Part shown: one piece after another, positions 8,167 to 16,459 of the stretch
Position numbering within the stretch: position 1 is the first letter of the stretch
How the letters are laid out: every line of letters begins with the position of its first letter
Assembly (NCBI GenBank): GCA_934655875.1
Contig: CAKUHB010000004.1
Coordinates: 1 to 64,000 of the forward strand
DNA: 64,000 bases
Direction of reading: 5' to 3'
From: an uncultured Oscillospiraceae bacterium
Lineage (GTDB): Bacteria > Bacillota > Clostridia > Oscillospirales > Oscillospiraceae
Translations under genes and position numbers: made by a program
The notes under the pieces: model-generated
Databases searched by the model: none
What the model saw: the letters and a program-made list of their open reading frames with translations, nothing else
Told to the model about the DNA's origin: nothing

Positions 8167-9153
8167 TCAGTACACACGGCTTTCCAGAAGCGCGGTCGTG
8201 ATCTGGCTGCGGGTGAAAAGCTGTTCGGGGACATAGGACTGCTTTTCCGGTGTTTCGCCGCGTTCGAGCTGCTCGAGAATCGCGCGCACACGCGGGCCAT
8301 GGAGCGGATTGCACTCGGCGCACAGATCGATCTTGCCGTCCCGGCAGTAGGCAAGCGCCGTGCGCACCGCGTCGAAGGAAATGAGCGTTACGCCGCCGAC
8401 ACCATAGTCGACGCCCAGCTCATCCATGGCCTGCATGACGCCGAAGCACATATTGTCGTTTTCGCAGTATACGACGTCCGGCGCGGGATTGGCGCGCAGG
8501 TAGTCGAGCGTCACCTCATAGGCCTTGGCCTGCGTGAAATCGCCGTTCAGCTGCGCGGCGATCGTCCAGTTCGCATGCGCGGCTACGCCTGCTTCAAGCG
8601 CGGCGCTGCGCTGGAGCTGCGCCGTGGAGTCCAGCGTTCCCTGCAAGTGCAGGATCTGCACGGACTCCCCCGCGCTCTCCCGCGCTTTCATGGTCTCTGC
8701 CAGCCACAAGACCGCTTTGTCGGCGGTTTTTCTGAAATCGGAGCCGACCCAGCTCGTATAGAGCGACGGGTCGTCCACCACGACCTGCCGGTCGACGATC
8801 ACGACGGGGATCCCCGCCGCGCGCGCTTCTTCCAGAACGCTCTCCCAGCCGGTCTCGGTGACGGGCGCAAGGACGATATAGTCCACGCCCTGCTGGATGA
8901 AGGTGCGGATGGCCTTGAACTGGTTTTCCTGCTTCTGGCGGGCGTTGTCGAACAGGAGCTCAAAGCCGTTCTCCTCGCTCAGGCTCTCACGCATGGACTC
9001 GGTATTGGCCACGCGCCAGTCGGATTCCGCGCCGACCTGAGAGAAGCCGACGGTGATGAGCGCGGTCTCCTCCGGCGTCTGCCGGACATAGGGCATGCAG
9101 GCGCTCAGAAACGAAAGCGCCAGCGCGCAGAGAAAAAATGCAAGACGCTTCAT
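8167..9153 (-). CDS. Sugar-binding lipoprotein, YtfQ-like (ribose/galactofuranose type)
   Basis: 328 residues. A lipoprotein signal (MKRLAFFLCALALSFLSAC) ends in a lipobox cysteine. The mature start ITVGFSQVGAESDWR, the NARQKQENQFKAI segment and APVTETGW closely resemble E. coli YtfQ, a galactofuranose-binding protein of the periplasmic binding protein type 1 fold. No ABC permease or ATPase gene is adjacent; instead it follows a histidine kinase and response regulator, its start overlapping the kinase stop by 4 bases. It probably presents a sugar signal to that kinase. The ATG at 9153 follows an AAAGGAG site; longer upstream starts lack support. The ligand is unproven. Confidence 0.88.
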   Translation of the reverse strand: MKRLAFFLCALALSFLSACMPYVRQTPEETALITVGFSQVGAESDWRVANTESMRESLSEENGFELLFDNARQKQENQFKAIRTFIQQGVDYIVLAPVTETGWESVLEEARAAGIPVVIVDRQVVVDDPSLYTSWVGSDFRKTADKAVLWLAETMKARESAGESVQILHLQGTLDSTAQLQRSAALEAGVAAHANWTIAAQLNGDFTQAKAYEVTLDYLRANPAPDVVYCENDNMCFGVMQAMDELGVDYGVGGVTLISFDAVRTALAYCRDGKIDLCAECNPLHGPRVRAILEQLERGETPEKQSYVPEQLFTRSQITTALLESRVY

Positions 9154-10571
9154 GCCTTCGTCTCCTTTCTGATGGGAAAGCGCAGCGTGACCGTCGTGCC
9201 GGCGTTCGGCGCGCTTTCCAGCTCCATGGAGCATTCCTCGCCGTACAGAAGCCGCAGGCGGCGGTAGACCGTCCGCAGGCCGAAGCCGACCTGCTCCTCC
9301 GTGTCAAGGCTCTGGCGAAGCTGCTGCAAGCGCTCCGGCGGCATGCCTGCGCCGTCGTCACGCACGACAATGCGGACGCACCCGTCCTCCTGCGCGGCAT
9401 CGACGGAAATATGTCCCATCCCGCGGCGCAGCTTGATGCCGTGGTAGAGTGCGTTCTCCACCAGCGGCTGTAGGGTCAGCTTCGGCAGCACGCAGGCGCG
9501 CAGCTCCGGCTGGACGCGGATCTCGTAGCAGAGGATATCCCGGTAGCGCGCCTGCTGGATCTCCAGATAGCTGCGCACGTGGATCTCCTCCTCGCCAAGC
9601 GTGATGATATCGCGGCCCTTGCTCAGGGAGCTGCGGAAGAAGTTGGACAGGCTCGTGACCATCTCAACGGCCTGCTCGTTCTTCCCGGTCTCCACGAGCC
9701 AGATGATCGTATCGAGGGTATTATAAAGGAAATGCGGGTTGATCTGGCTTTGCAGCAGCGCCAGTTCCATCGCACGGAGCTTGTCCTGCTCCTGCCGGTT
9801 CAGCTCCATCTGCTGCTGTAGGTGCTGTGCCATATGCTCGAGACTGCTGCTGAGGGCCTGAAGCGTCTCATCCTCGGCAACGACCGGCTCCCGCGCGGCA
9901 AGATCGCCGCGGCCGATCGACTGTGCGCGCGCGCGCAGGGCGTAGATCGGCTGGGTAATGCTGCGGCTGATGGCCGCCGAACGGCGCATCAGCACGACCA
10001 CGAGCACCAGCGCGCCGACGGCGACCAGGCCAAGCTCCAGCCAGAGCCTTGCGGTCAGCGCGGCCTGCAAGGAGCTGAGATAGCCGGCTTCGTGGTAGAG
10101 GTAGGTATAGAAATACTGCTGGATCAGATCGGTCAGGATATAGACGTTCGTCTCCAGCTGCTCCATGCGTGCGTCATAGCCCTCGGTCTCGGTGATCTGG
10201 GTGATGCGCTCACTCAGATTCCCGCACAGATCGATCGCGCTTGCGATCGCCCGGCGGCTCTGGCGGTCCTGCGTGCCGTCCAGCAGCTCCTGCGCAAGCG
10301 CCTTCGCTTCCTCGACCTCCTGCAACGGGAGCGTCTCGCCGTAGCTGCTGTCGATGACGTAGTAATACATCTTGAGATCGACGTCCTCCTTGAAGTTCTG
10401 GTTGAACTGGGAGGCGCGGACGATATTGGCGGTAACGATGGAATACTGGTGGTTGTGCAGAAGCAGGATTGCCAGCGTTGCGACAAGGATCGCGCAGACA
10501 AGCAGCAGCATGCTCCACAGCAGGCGGCGAAGCTTTTTATCCAGCGACGCAGGCAGGTTATTTCTGCTCAT
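9150..10571 (-). CDS. YesM/LytS-type sensor histidine kinase
   Basis: 473 residues from the ATG at 10571. Membrane segments at about 19-38 and 176-196 bracket an extracytoplasmic sensor region; a HAMP-like linker follows (200-250). The phosphoacceptor is His280 in the internal histidine kinase box QSQINPHFLYNTLDTI, and the ATP-binding domain has LVENALYHGI and DDGAGM. The start overlaps the end of the response regulator gene by 14 bases; a start four codons earlier (10583) is possible. It should phosphorylate the AraC-type regulator encoded just upstream, with input likely involving the downstream binding lipoprotein. Confidence 0.92.
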   Translation of the reverse strand: MSRNNLPASLDKKLRRLLWSMLLLVCAILVATLAILLLHNHQYSIVTANIVRASQFNQNFKEDVDLKMYYYVIDSSYGETLPLQEVEEAKALAQELLDGTQDRQSRRAIASAIDLCGNLSERITQITETEGYDARMEQLETNVYILTDLIQQYFYTYLYHEAGYLSSLQAALTARLWLELGLVAVGALVLVVVLMRRSAAISRSITQPIYALRARAQSIGRGDLAAREPVVAEDETLQALSSSLEHMAQHLQQQMELNRQEQDKLRAMELALLQSQINPHFLYNTLDTIIWLVETGKNEQAVEMVTSLSNFFRSSLSKGRDIITLGEEEIHVRSYLEIQQARYRDILCYEIRVQPELRACVLPKLTLQPLVENALYHGIKLRRGMGHISVDAAQEDGCVRIVVRDDGAGMPPERLQQLRQSLDTEEQVGFGLRTVYRRLRLLYGEECSMELESAPNAGTTVTLRFPIRKETKA

Positions 10572-12177
10572 GCGCGTCACCATTTCCCATGCGGTAGCTG
10601 CTGGGCGTGCAGCCCTGCGTCTTTTTGAACAGGAAGCTGAAATAGCGCGGGTCGCGGTAGCCGACTTCATAGGCCACCTCGCTCGACCGCTTGCCGGAAT
10701 AGCGCAGAAGCTCCTTGGCGCGCGTCATGCGCTTTTCCGTCAGATATTCGACGAACGTCTGCCCCATCTCCTGGCTGAAGACGCCGGAAAAATAGTTGGG
10801 ACTGATGTTGGCGGCCTTCGCCACGGCGTTGAGGGAGAGATTCTCGTCGGTATAGTTCTGATCGATATACCGAAGTGCCCGTTTGAGCATGGATTTATAC
10901 TGATTGCCGGATTCCTCCTCGCGCAGCTCAATGGCGCGGCGCAGAAGAGCGGCGCAGCTCTTTTTCAGCTCCGGCAGACCGGCGGTACCCTCGAGCGCCT
11001 GCGTGATCTCCAGCGGGCGCAGGAACTCCTCCTGCGAGTAGCCGAAGCTCTTGGCCGCACGGATGGCGCTGAAGCGCAGCTCCAGCAGCACATACTGCCG
11101 GAAGAGCATCGAGTTCAGTGCGTTGCCGAACGAAGCGAGATATTCCGATACGAAATCCGGGATCTCCTCGCGCATGCCGGTTTGCAGGAAATTGCGGATG
11201 ATGGCGGGGTCGGCCTTGCTGGCATCGACCTCATCAAGCTCGGACAGGCTGCTGTGCTGCGGCTTGCGGAGAATCTCGCTCGTCAGGATATGCTGCTCCG
11301 GCAGCAGATGGCGGTAAGAAAGAATGGTATGCGCCTGCGCATAGCAGCCGGGCAGCTCGCTCAGGCGGGCGACCGAGTCGCTGAGGGCCGCGTACCAGCC
11401 GAGAGACGCGTCTCCGGCGCAGCGGCGCTGGATGTTTTCAAGACACCGCTGCACGGCGTCGTCAAGCCCCGCGGCACTGCCCTTGACAATAATGCAGTAG
11501 GTCATGAGGTTGCAGCGGAACAGCAGATATTCGCCGTAGCGCAGCAGATACGCCATCAGCTCCTCGAGTCGGTCGGCCAGCGTCTGCGAGTATTCCGCCG
11601 CCCCCTTGGTCTGAAGCGTCAGGAGAATGATGGCATAGCCCTCCGCGTCCAGATCGATCTGGAGCTTTTTGGACTGCTCGTAGATCTCGGACACACGCAG
11701 AGAGCCGGATGTGATCTGCTCGAAGAATTTGCGGCGGGCGTACTGCTCATACTCCTGCCCTTCCTGCTGGAAGCGGCGCAGATAGGCCTTCTGCTCGCGC
11801 TCCTCGCCGATCTTCCGGCTGACGTCCTCCAGCGTTTTCAGAAGGGCGCTCTTGGTCACGGGCTTGAGGAGGTACTGCTCCACGCCGATCTCAATGGCCT
11901 CCTGCGCAAATTCGAAATCGTTATGCCCACTGATGAGGATGATTTTCGTTTCCGGAAGCTCCGCACAGACGAGCTTACTGAGCGCCAGCCCGTCCATAAA
12001 CGGCATTTTGATGTCCGTGATCAGGATATCCGGACGCAGCTTGCGGATCTGCGGCAGGGCAAGCTCGCCGTCGGGCGCGTCGCCGCAGAACTCAAAGCCG
12101 TATCTCGCCCAGTCGATGCAGTCGCGCAGTCCCTCCCGCACGACGCATTCGTCTTCCACCAGAAAAACCTTCAGCAT
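10558..12177 (-). CDS. YesN-type response regulator, REC plus AraC DNA-binding domain
   Basis: 539 residues. The receiver domain occupies about 1-120 with phosphoacceptor Asp55 in ILITDIKMPFMDG and a KPVTKSALL lysine region. A long middle region follows, and the C-terminal 100 residues are an AraC helix-turn-helix pair (ALRYIDQNYTDENLSLNAVA and YEVGYRDPRYFSFLFKK). GAGGTGATCAA precedes the ATG. A likely promoter lies upstream on the minus strand (TTCAAA, 16 bases, TACAAT, near 12190-12220). It is first in the operon with the kinase and binding lipoprotein; its targets are unknown but probably include a sugar-uptake locus elsewhere. Confidence 0.93.
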   Translation of the reverse strand: MLKVFLVEDECVVREGLRDCIDWARYGFEFCGDAPDGELALPQIRKLRPDILITDIKMPFMDGLALSKLVCAELPETKIILISGHNDFEFAQEAIEIGVEQYLLKPVTKSALLKTLEDVSRKIGEEREQKAYLRRFQQEGQEYEQYARRKFFEQITSGSLRVSEIYEQSKKLQIDLDAEGYAIILLTLQTKGAAEYSQTLADRLEELMAYLLRYGEYLLFRCNLMTYCIIVKGSAAGLDDAVQRCLENIQRRCAGDASLGWYAALSDSVARLSELPGCYAQAHTILSYRHLLPEQHILTSEILRKPQHSSLSELDEVDASKADPAIIRNFLQTGMREEIPDFVSEYLASFGNALNSMLFRQYVLLELRFSAIRAAKSFGYSQEEFLRPLEITQALEGTAGLPELKKSCAALLRRAIELREEESGNQYKSMLKRALRYIDQNYTDENLSLNAVAKAANISPNYFSGVFSQEMGQTFVEYLTEKRMTRAKELLRYSGKRSSEVAYEVGYRDPRYFSFLFKKTQGCTPSSYRMGNGDAHEQK

Positions 12178-12272
12178 TTGATCACCTCGGGATTATTGTA
12201 TCATTTCTTCTCGATTTTTGAAAGAATCATTTTGTTTTTTGGTGCTTTCGCACAAGCCGCCCGGCGCACATG

Positions 12273-12309
12273 AAAAACCGGAAAGAGCGGACGGCTCTTT
12301 CCGGTTTTT
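12273..12309 (-). terminator. Bidirectional intrinsic terminator
   Basis: AAAAACCGGAAAGAGC at 12273-12288 pairs perfectly with GCTCTTTCCGGTTTTT at 12294-12309 around a 5-base loop, with A/T tracts on both sides. It ends the GNAT/HD/ogt/alkA operon, just before the response regulator promoter. Confidence 0.9.
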
Positions 12310-12749
12310 CAGAGCTGACAGGCATACCATTCCTCGCCGGTCTTTTGGAAGCCGGCGGCAAGGAACATGGCCTGGCTCTGGGTGTTGAAGGAATAGATAT
12401 TTGCGATGACGCGCGGCATGCCCTTCTCTTTTGCAAGCTTCAGCATTTCCGCGACGCAGCGGCGGCCGATGTGGCGGTTCTGGTATGCCTTGCAGACGAC
12501 AATGGCGATCTCCGCGTTATTCCGCAGGGAAACGTCCCCGACGAGGACGCCGTTGTATTCAATATAATAGCAGTCGCCGTTGGCACAGAGGTAATCGTAC
12601 ATGCGGTGCAGCAGCTCCGCGTCATAGGGCGTGTCCCGGTTATCCACCTGTTTACACACGTCCGGATCCTGATACCACGGGAGCGACACGGCGTCGTTTC
12701 TGTAATATGGGATCAGGCGAAGCTCCTGGTCTATGACCCGTTCTGTCAT
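12309..12749 (-). CDS. GNAT family N-acetyltransferase
   Basis: 146 residues with the GNAT fold: EIAIVVCKAYQNRHIGRRCV (strand 4 and the acetyl-CoA pyrophosphate-binding Q/RxxGxG-like loop, near 80-99) and the C-terminal NTQSQAMFLAAGFQKTGE. The ATG at 12749 overlaps the HD-domain stop by 4 bases; longer upstream frames are shadows of that gene. It is the last gene of the alkylation-repair operon. The acetyl acceptor cannot be predicted. Confidence 0.87.
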   Translation of the reverse strand: MTERVIDQELRLIPYYRNDAVSLPWYQDPDVCKQVDNRDTPYDAELLHRMYDYLCANGDCYYIEYNGVLVGDVSLRNNAEIAIVVCKAYQNRHIGRRCVAEMLKLAKEKGMPRVIANIYSFNTQSQAMFLAAGFQKTGEEWYACQL

Positions 12750-13249
12750 ACTGCCGGTTCCTCTCCCAGATAGATGCTGTCCAGCAGGCGTGTGCCGGAC
12801 GGCGTGCGGAAGACGCGCTGGCGGAAGGCTTCGATCATCTGCCTCGTATAGCCGCTCTCGCCCGCGTTGACGAGGAAATCGGCTTCCAGCAGGATCTGGT
12901 AGTCGGGGCCATCGATGTTCGTATAGGTATGGTGGTGCGCAACAAGCCACGAAATACGGTCGAGATCGGCGCGGCTGACGGGCAGATCTTTCAAAAAGGT
13001 CTCTACAAGCGGCGGGCTTTCCAGCTCCTGATGCCTGCCGTTGGCATCGCCGTATTTCTCCCGGCACAGCGGGCAGGCGATGTCGTGCACGACGGCGGTA
13101 AGCTCCAGAAGCTCCTGTGTGTGGCTGTCCAGCCCCTCCAGCTCGCCGATCGTCCTTGCAAACGACCAGACCTTGAGAAAGTGGTTGACGTCATGGAGAT
13201 TTCCCCTATAAAACTCGATCATCTTTTGTGTCGCGGCTGCTACGATCAT
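12746..13249 (-). CDS. HD domain-containing phosphohydrolase
   Basis: 167 residues with the HD metal-binding signature: H19/H23 in NLHDVNHFLKVW, His55-Asp56 in VVHDIACP, and VAHHHTY near 103-109. Such proteins hydrolyse nucleotides or other phosphate esters; the substrate is not evident. The ATG at 13249 follows a GGAGGAGAAATC site. It sits between ogt and the GNAT gene and overlaps the latter by 4 bases. Confidence 0.88.
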   Translation of the reverse strand: MIVAAATQKMIEFYRGNLHDVNHFLKVWSFARTIGELEGLDSHTQELLELTAVVHDIACPLCREKYGDANGRHQELESPPLVETFLKDLPVSRADLDRISWLVAHHHTYTNIDGPDYQILLEADFLVNAGESGYTRQMIEAFRQRVFRTPSGTRLLDSIYLGEEPAV

Positions 13250-13263
13250 GATTTCTCCTCCTG

Positions 13264-13818
13264 TTAAAGCGCAGTCCCCTTTTTCGGGACGAAAAAGTGC
13301 TCCATATTGACCCGCTCCAGCTCCAGAAGCTTGACTTTTCGCGCGATCCCGCCGCCGTAGCCGGTCAGACTGCCGTTCGTTCCCACGACACGGTGGCACG
13401 GGATGATGAGCGAGATCGGGTTATGTCCGACCGCGCCGCCGACGGCCTGCGCGGACATCTTTTCTTTTCCCTGCTGCCGGGCGATTTCGGCGGCAATCTC
13501 CCCATAGGTCATGGTCTGGCCATACGGGATAGTTAACATAATATCGCAAACCTGCTTCCGGAACAGCGTGGAATCGTAGCGAAGCGGCGGCGTGAAATCC
13601 GGCGCGCGGCCGGAAAAGTAAGTATCCAGCCAGCGCCTTGCTTCCTCAAACAGCGGATGCTCCTTTCGCTCCGTTTTTTCCGGCAGGATGCTGCCGAAAT
13701 ACCGCTGCCGGTTGAACCACAGGCCGATGATTGCTTCGCCGTCGCAGGCGAGCGTAATCGTGCCGAGGGGCGATTCATATTCGGTGGTGTAGACCATATC
13801 AGGCGTTTCCTTCGTCAT
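13264..13818 (-). CDS. ogt: Methylated-DNA--[protein]-cysteine S-methyltransferase
   Basis: 184 residues. The active-site cysteine is C141 in the PCHRVVG motif, preceded by GGAVGHNPISLII and followed by GYGGG, as in Ogt/AdaB proteins. It removes alkyl groups from O6-alkylguanine in DNA in a suicide reaction. The start overlaps the stop of the upstream glycosylase gene by 4 bases (ATGA), so the two alkylation-repair proteins are co-expressed. Confidence 0.95.
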   Translation of the reverse strand: MTKETPDMVYTTEYESPLGTITLACDGEAIIGLWFNRQRYFGSILPEKTERKEHPLFEEARRWLDTYFSGRAPDFTPPLRYDSTLFRKQVCDIMLTIPYGQTMTYGEIAAEIARQQGKEKMSAQAVGGAVGHNPISLIIPCHRVVGTNGSLTGYGGGIARKVKLLELERVNMEHFFVPKKGTAL

Positions 13819-14477
13819 ACATGTATATCAGGCTTTTCTGCCTTTCTTTTGGGGCAGTAATCCTTCATTCCCGGGATCGCGCCGCCGGAGACGGCCCAGA
13901 GATACAGGCTCGCCACGCTGCAATAGGGACTGAAGCGGCGGCGGTAGGTCTCGAAGCGGTCGCGGGTGATCTCACGGTGGTGATAGACCATGCGCAGGCC
14001 GCGGCGGATGGCGAGATCATCGTAGCTGAAAACATCGGGGCGCTGCAAGCAGAAGAGCAATATCATCTCCGCCGTCCAGACGCCGATGCCCTTCAGGCTG
14101 CTCAGAGCGCGGATGGCGTCCTCGTCGCGCATGTGCGTTACCGCATCCAGATCGAATGTGCCGGTATGGACTTTTTCGGCAAAATCCGTGATATATTCCG
14201 CCTTGCGGAAGGTCATACCAAGCGGCTGGAGCTTGGGGACACCCGCGGACAGGATCGTTTCAGCATTCACCTTTCCGAGTGCGTCCTGACAGCGAGACCA
14301 GATGGTCGCCTGCGCCTTTGTGGAGATCTGCTGGCCGATGATGTGGTGAACGACAGACGAGAACAGATCCGGATCCACGGCGCGGTCGATATGACCGACC
14401 CGGTCGATCACTTCGCAGAGCCGCTTGTCCTTTTTGCGCAGATAGGAAAGCTCCGTTTCACCGTAGGCAAAATACAC
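13815..14477 (-). CDS. DNA-3-methyladenine glycosylase (AlkA type)
   Basis: About 220 residues, an HhH-GPD glycosylase. The helix-hairpin-helix is SLKGIGVWTAEMIL and the catalytic aspartate lies in DVFSYDDLAIRRGL, matching the AlkA pattern. It excises alkylated bases. The GTG at 14477 was chosen because it follows a GAGAGGGGAG site and because a near-consensus promoter at 14512-14540 overlaps the longer upstream frame, ruling that frame out as N-terminal coding sequence. It leads the alkA-ogt-HD-GNAT operon. Confidence 0.9.
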   Translation of the reverse strand: MYFAYGETELSYLRKKDKRLCEVIDRVGHIDRAVDPDLFSSVVHHIIGQQISTKAQATIWSRCQDALGKVNAETILSAGVPKLQPLGMTFRKAEYITDFAEKVHTGTFDLDAVTHMRDEDAIRALSSLKGIGVWTAEMILLFCLQRPDVFSYDDLAIRRGLRMVYHHREITRDRFETYRRRFSPYCSVASLYLWAVSGGAIPGMKDYCPKRKAEKPDIHV

Positions 14478-14511
14478 GTTCGCAGCTCCCCTCTCAGTTC
14501 TGTCTGGTTCC

Positions 14512-14540
14512 ATTATACCGGCAAAATCGCCGCTTGACAA
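14512..14540 (-). promoter_or_regulatory. Promoter of the alkylation-repair operon
   Basis: On the minus strand TTGTCA, 17 bases, then TATAAT. The -10 is consensus. It lies about 35 bases upstream of the GTG start. Confidence 0.85.
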
Positions 14541-14556
14541 TTCTTATCTCAGAAAA

Positions 14557-14997
14557 TCACTTTTTCCAGTGCTTCAGCTGCGGGACGACGGCTTCCATGT
14601 GGGCGCGGACCTGCTCCTTGGGCCAGGCATCGCTGGCCATATGCTCCACGCAGAAGTCGATCAGCTGCTCCGGGCTTGTATAGGTGAACGCGCCGTCTGT
14701 GTAGCACCATTTGCAGTAGTCCTCGTTGAACGTGCCGTCCGGCTCTTTGCTGGTGGTCGCGTCCTCGAGCGGCATGCCGCAGCACTGGCAGATCAACTGC
14801 CGCGGCGAGCCGAGCAGGGTGTTGATCGAAACATCATACAGATTTGAGAGCAGCTTGAGCGTTTCCGTGTTCGGGGTGGTCTCACCGGTCTCCCAGCGCG
14901 AGACGGCCTGCCGGGTCACGAAGACCCGCTCGGCAAGCTGCTCCTGCGAAAGGCCCTTCTCGGTTCTGAGCTGCAATAATACGTCCTTGGTATCCAT
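14557..14997 (-). CDS. XRE family regulator with C-terminal zinc-ribbon domain
   Basis: 146 residues. Residues 1-60 are an XRE helix-turn-helix (QLRTEKGLSQEQLAERVFVT and RQAVSRWETGETTPN). Residues 70-146 carry CQCCGMPL and DYCKWC, a putative zinc ribbon of the Pfam Zn_ribbon_2 type. GAAGGAGAG precedes the ATG at 14997. A promoter candidate on the minus strand is TTGTAT, 17 bases, TAAAGT near 15030-15060. It is separate from the repair operon and divergent from the downstream TetR cassette; targets are unknown. Confidence 0.88.
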   Translation of the reverse strand: MDTKDVLLQLRTEKGLSQEQLAERVFVTRQAVSRWETGETTPNTETLKLLSNLYDVSINTLLGSPRQLICQCCGMPLEDATTSKEPDGTFNEDYCKWCYTDGAFTYTSPEQLIDFCVEHMASDAWPKEQVRAHMEAVVPQLKHWKK

Positions 14998-15111
14998 GTT
15001 GTTCTCTCCTTCATTGTTTTCATGTAAAGCCACTTTATCACGAAAGCTGCCAGGATACAAGCAACGCGCGGTTGCTTTCTATAAAATTCCTGCCGCGTCA
15101 GGTTCTCCCTA

Positions 15112-15140
15112 TTGACAATCCATTGCTCCCGTTGTATAAT
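15112..15140 (+). promoter_or_regulatory. Consensus sigma-A promoter of TetR cassette 1
   Basis: TTGACA at 15112-15117, 17 bases, TATAAT at 15135-15140: a perfect consensus promoter. Confidence 0.93.
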
Positions 15141-15148
15141 ACACGATA

Positions 15149-15169
15149 TGTAACGTGTGATGCGTAACA
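15149..15169 (+). promoter_or_regulatory. Probable TetR operator, cassette 1
   Basis: TGTAACG and CGTAACA flank a 7-base centre, giving an inverted repeat with one mismatch just downstream of the -10 box, where a repressor would block transcription. The obvious candidate is the TetR protein encoded immediately downstream. Confidence 0.6.
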
Positions 15170-15203
15170 GTCGTTCTATTTCTTCATGAAAGGATGCAGG
15201 CAG

Positions 15204-15827
15204 ATGGCTCCGAAGAACAAGTTCACGAAGGAAGAAATGGTGGAGGCCGCGCTGCGGGTCGTGCGGGCAAACGGCATTGACGCGCTGACCGCGAAGACAA
15301 TGGCAGACGCGCTCGGCACGTCCACCCAGCCGATCTTCACGGCCTTCGGCTCCATGGACGGCATCAAAAAAGAGATCTACGCCGCCGCGATCCGGGTCTA
15401 CGACCGCTACACGGACGCCGGACTGAAGGAGCGGATCCCCTTCTTCGGTGTTGGCATGCAGTATATCCGGTTCGCGCGGGAGGAGCCGGAGCTTTACCGG
15501 CTGCTGTTTCTGACGCGCGCGCAGGACAAAAGCTTCAGCGCGATGCAGTCGATGCAGCACCTGCAATCGCTCGTCCGGCCGACGCTGATGCACATTTACA
15601 GGATCACAGAACAGGAAGCGGATCTGTATTTCCGCGACCTTTGGTTCGTGGTGCACAGCCTGTCCACACTGATCGTGACCGGCGACTGCCCGTATTCCGA
15701 CCGGGAGATCGGACAGATTCTGACGGGGGTCAGCATCAGCATCTGCAAGTCCATCAAGGAGATCCCCGGCTTTGCAGACGGCAGCTTTGACCGCGACGCG
15801 GCTTTCCGCGCGCTGATCGGGAACTAG
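15204..15827 (+). CDS. TetR/AcrR family regulator (cassette 1)
   Basis: 207 residues. The N-terminal helix-turn-helix runs KFTKEEMVEAALRVV to GTSTQPIFTAFGSMDGI (about 6-55); the rest is an all-helical ligand domain. The ATG at 15204 follows GAAAGGATGCAGGCAG; a start six codons earlier is less likely. It is very similar in its DNA-binding half to the TetR at 22158 and, like it, is followed by a cysteine-rich KTR gene, so the two are probably duplicated modules. A consensus promoter and inverted repeat precede it, suggesting autorepression. Confidence 0.92.
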   Translation: MAPKNKFTKEEMVEAALRVVRANGIDALTAKTMADALGTSTQPIFTAFGSMDGIKKEIYAAAIRVYDRYTDAGLKERIPFFGVGMQYIRFAREEPELYRLLFLTRAQDKSFSAMQSMQHLQSLVRPTLMHIYRITEQEADLYFRDLWFVVHSLSTLIVTGDCPYSDREIGQILTGVSISICKSIKEIPGFADGSFDRDAAFRALIGN

Positions 15828-15842
15828 GCGGAGGTGAAGAGG

Positions 15843-16031
15843 ATGACGGAAAAGCCATCCGTAAAAACACATTGGCTCTGCTGTCCCCGCTGCGGCGGCA
15901 AGACGCGGACGCAGATCCGGCCGCACACAGTATTGGAGGACTTTCCCCTGTTCTGCCCGAAATGCAGATACAGCTGTGTGATCCGGTTCAGGGACGGAAA
16001 AATAGAAGAAAGCAACATGCCAGACGCTTAA
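15843..16031 (+). CDS. Cysteine-rich KTR domain protein
   Basis: 62 residues with two CxxC pairs, CPRCGGKTRTQIRPHTVLED and CPKC, typical of the Cys_rich_KTR (PF14205) small zinc-ribbon family whose function is unknown. GGAGGTGAAGAGG precedes the ATG. It follows the TetR gene by 15 bases and its stop codon lies inside the stem of the next terminator, so the cassette is TetR plus KTR only. Confidence 0.9.
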   Translation: MTEKPSVKTHWLCCPRCGGKTRTQIRPHTVLEDFPLFCPKCRYSCVIRFRDGKIEESNMPDA

Positions 16032-16080
16032 GACGCAGTGCAGACCGGAAGACCGGCTCGTACTGCGTCTTATCATTTTA
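16029..16080 (+). terminator. Terminator after TetR-KTR cassette 1
   Basis: TAAGACGCAGT at 16029-16039 pairs with ACTGCGTCTTA at 16062-16072, followed by ATCATTTTATTTT. The KTR stop codon forms the base of the stem. Confidence 0.82.
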
Positions 16081-16097
16081 TTTTGGAGGAACTACAT

Positions 16098-16454
16098 ATG
16101 AACAACAATCTGATTGCCTGCTGCGGGCTGGACTGTGAGAAATGCGACGCGAGAATCGCAACCGTTACAAATGATACTGCGCTGCGGGAAAAGACTGCCG
16201 CCCTGTGGTCGCAGCTCAACGGTGTGGAGATCACGCCGGAGATGCTGCACTGCACCGGCTGCCGCGTGGAGGGCGCAAAAACGCCGTTCTGCGACCAGCT
16301 CTGTCCCATCCGCAGCTGCGTCCGGGAAAAGGGGCTGGACACCTGCGCCGGCTGCGCGCAGCTGGCTTCCTGTGAGACGCTGGGGCGCATCACGAACGGA
16401 AACCCGGCGGCGATGGAAAACCTACAGAAGCTGCTTATGAAAAAGGAGAACTGA
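16098..16454 (+). CDS. DUF3795 domain-containing protein
   Basis: 118 residues with many cysteines (CCGLDCEKCDA at the start, CTGC, CDQLCPIRSC, CAGCAQLASC), the pattern of DUF3795, a small probable metal- or iron-sulfur-binding family of unknown role. GGAGGAACTACAT precedes the ATG at 16098. It starts a chain of closely spaced plus-strand genes that continues to 19541. Confidence 0.88.
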   Translation: MNNNLIACCGLDCEKCDARIATVTNDTALREKTAALWSQLNGVEITPEMLHCTGCRVEGAKTPFCDQLCPIRSCVREKGLDTCAGCAQLASCETLGRITNGNPAAMENLQKLLMKKEN

Positions 16455-16459
16455 CGGCC

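Noticed and set aside
14478..14540. Longer N-terminus for the AlkA-type glycosylase
   Set aside because: The extension overlaps the -35 and -10 boxes of the operon promoter, so it would not be in the transcript.
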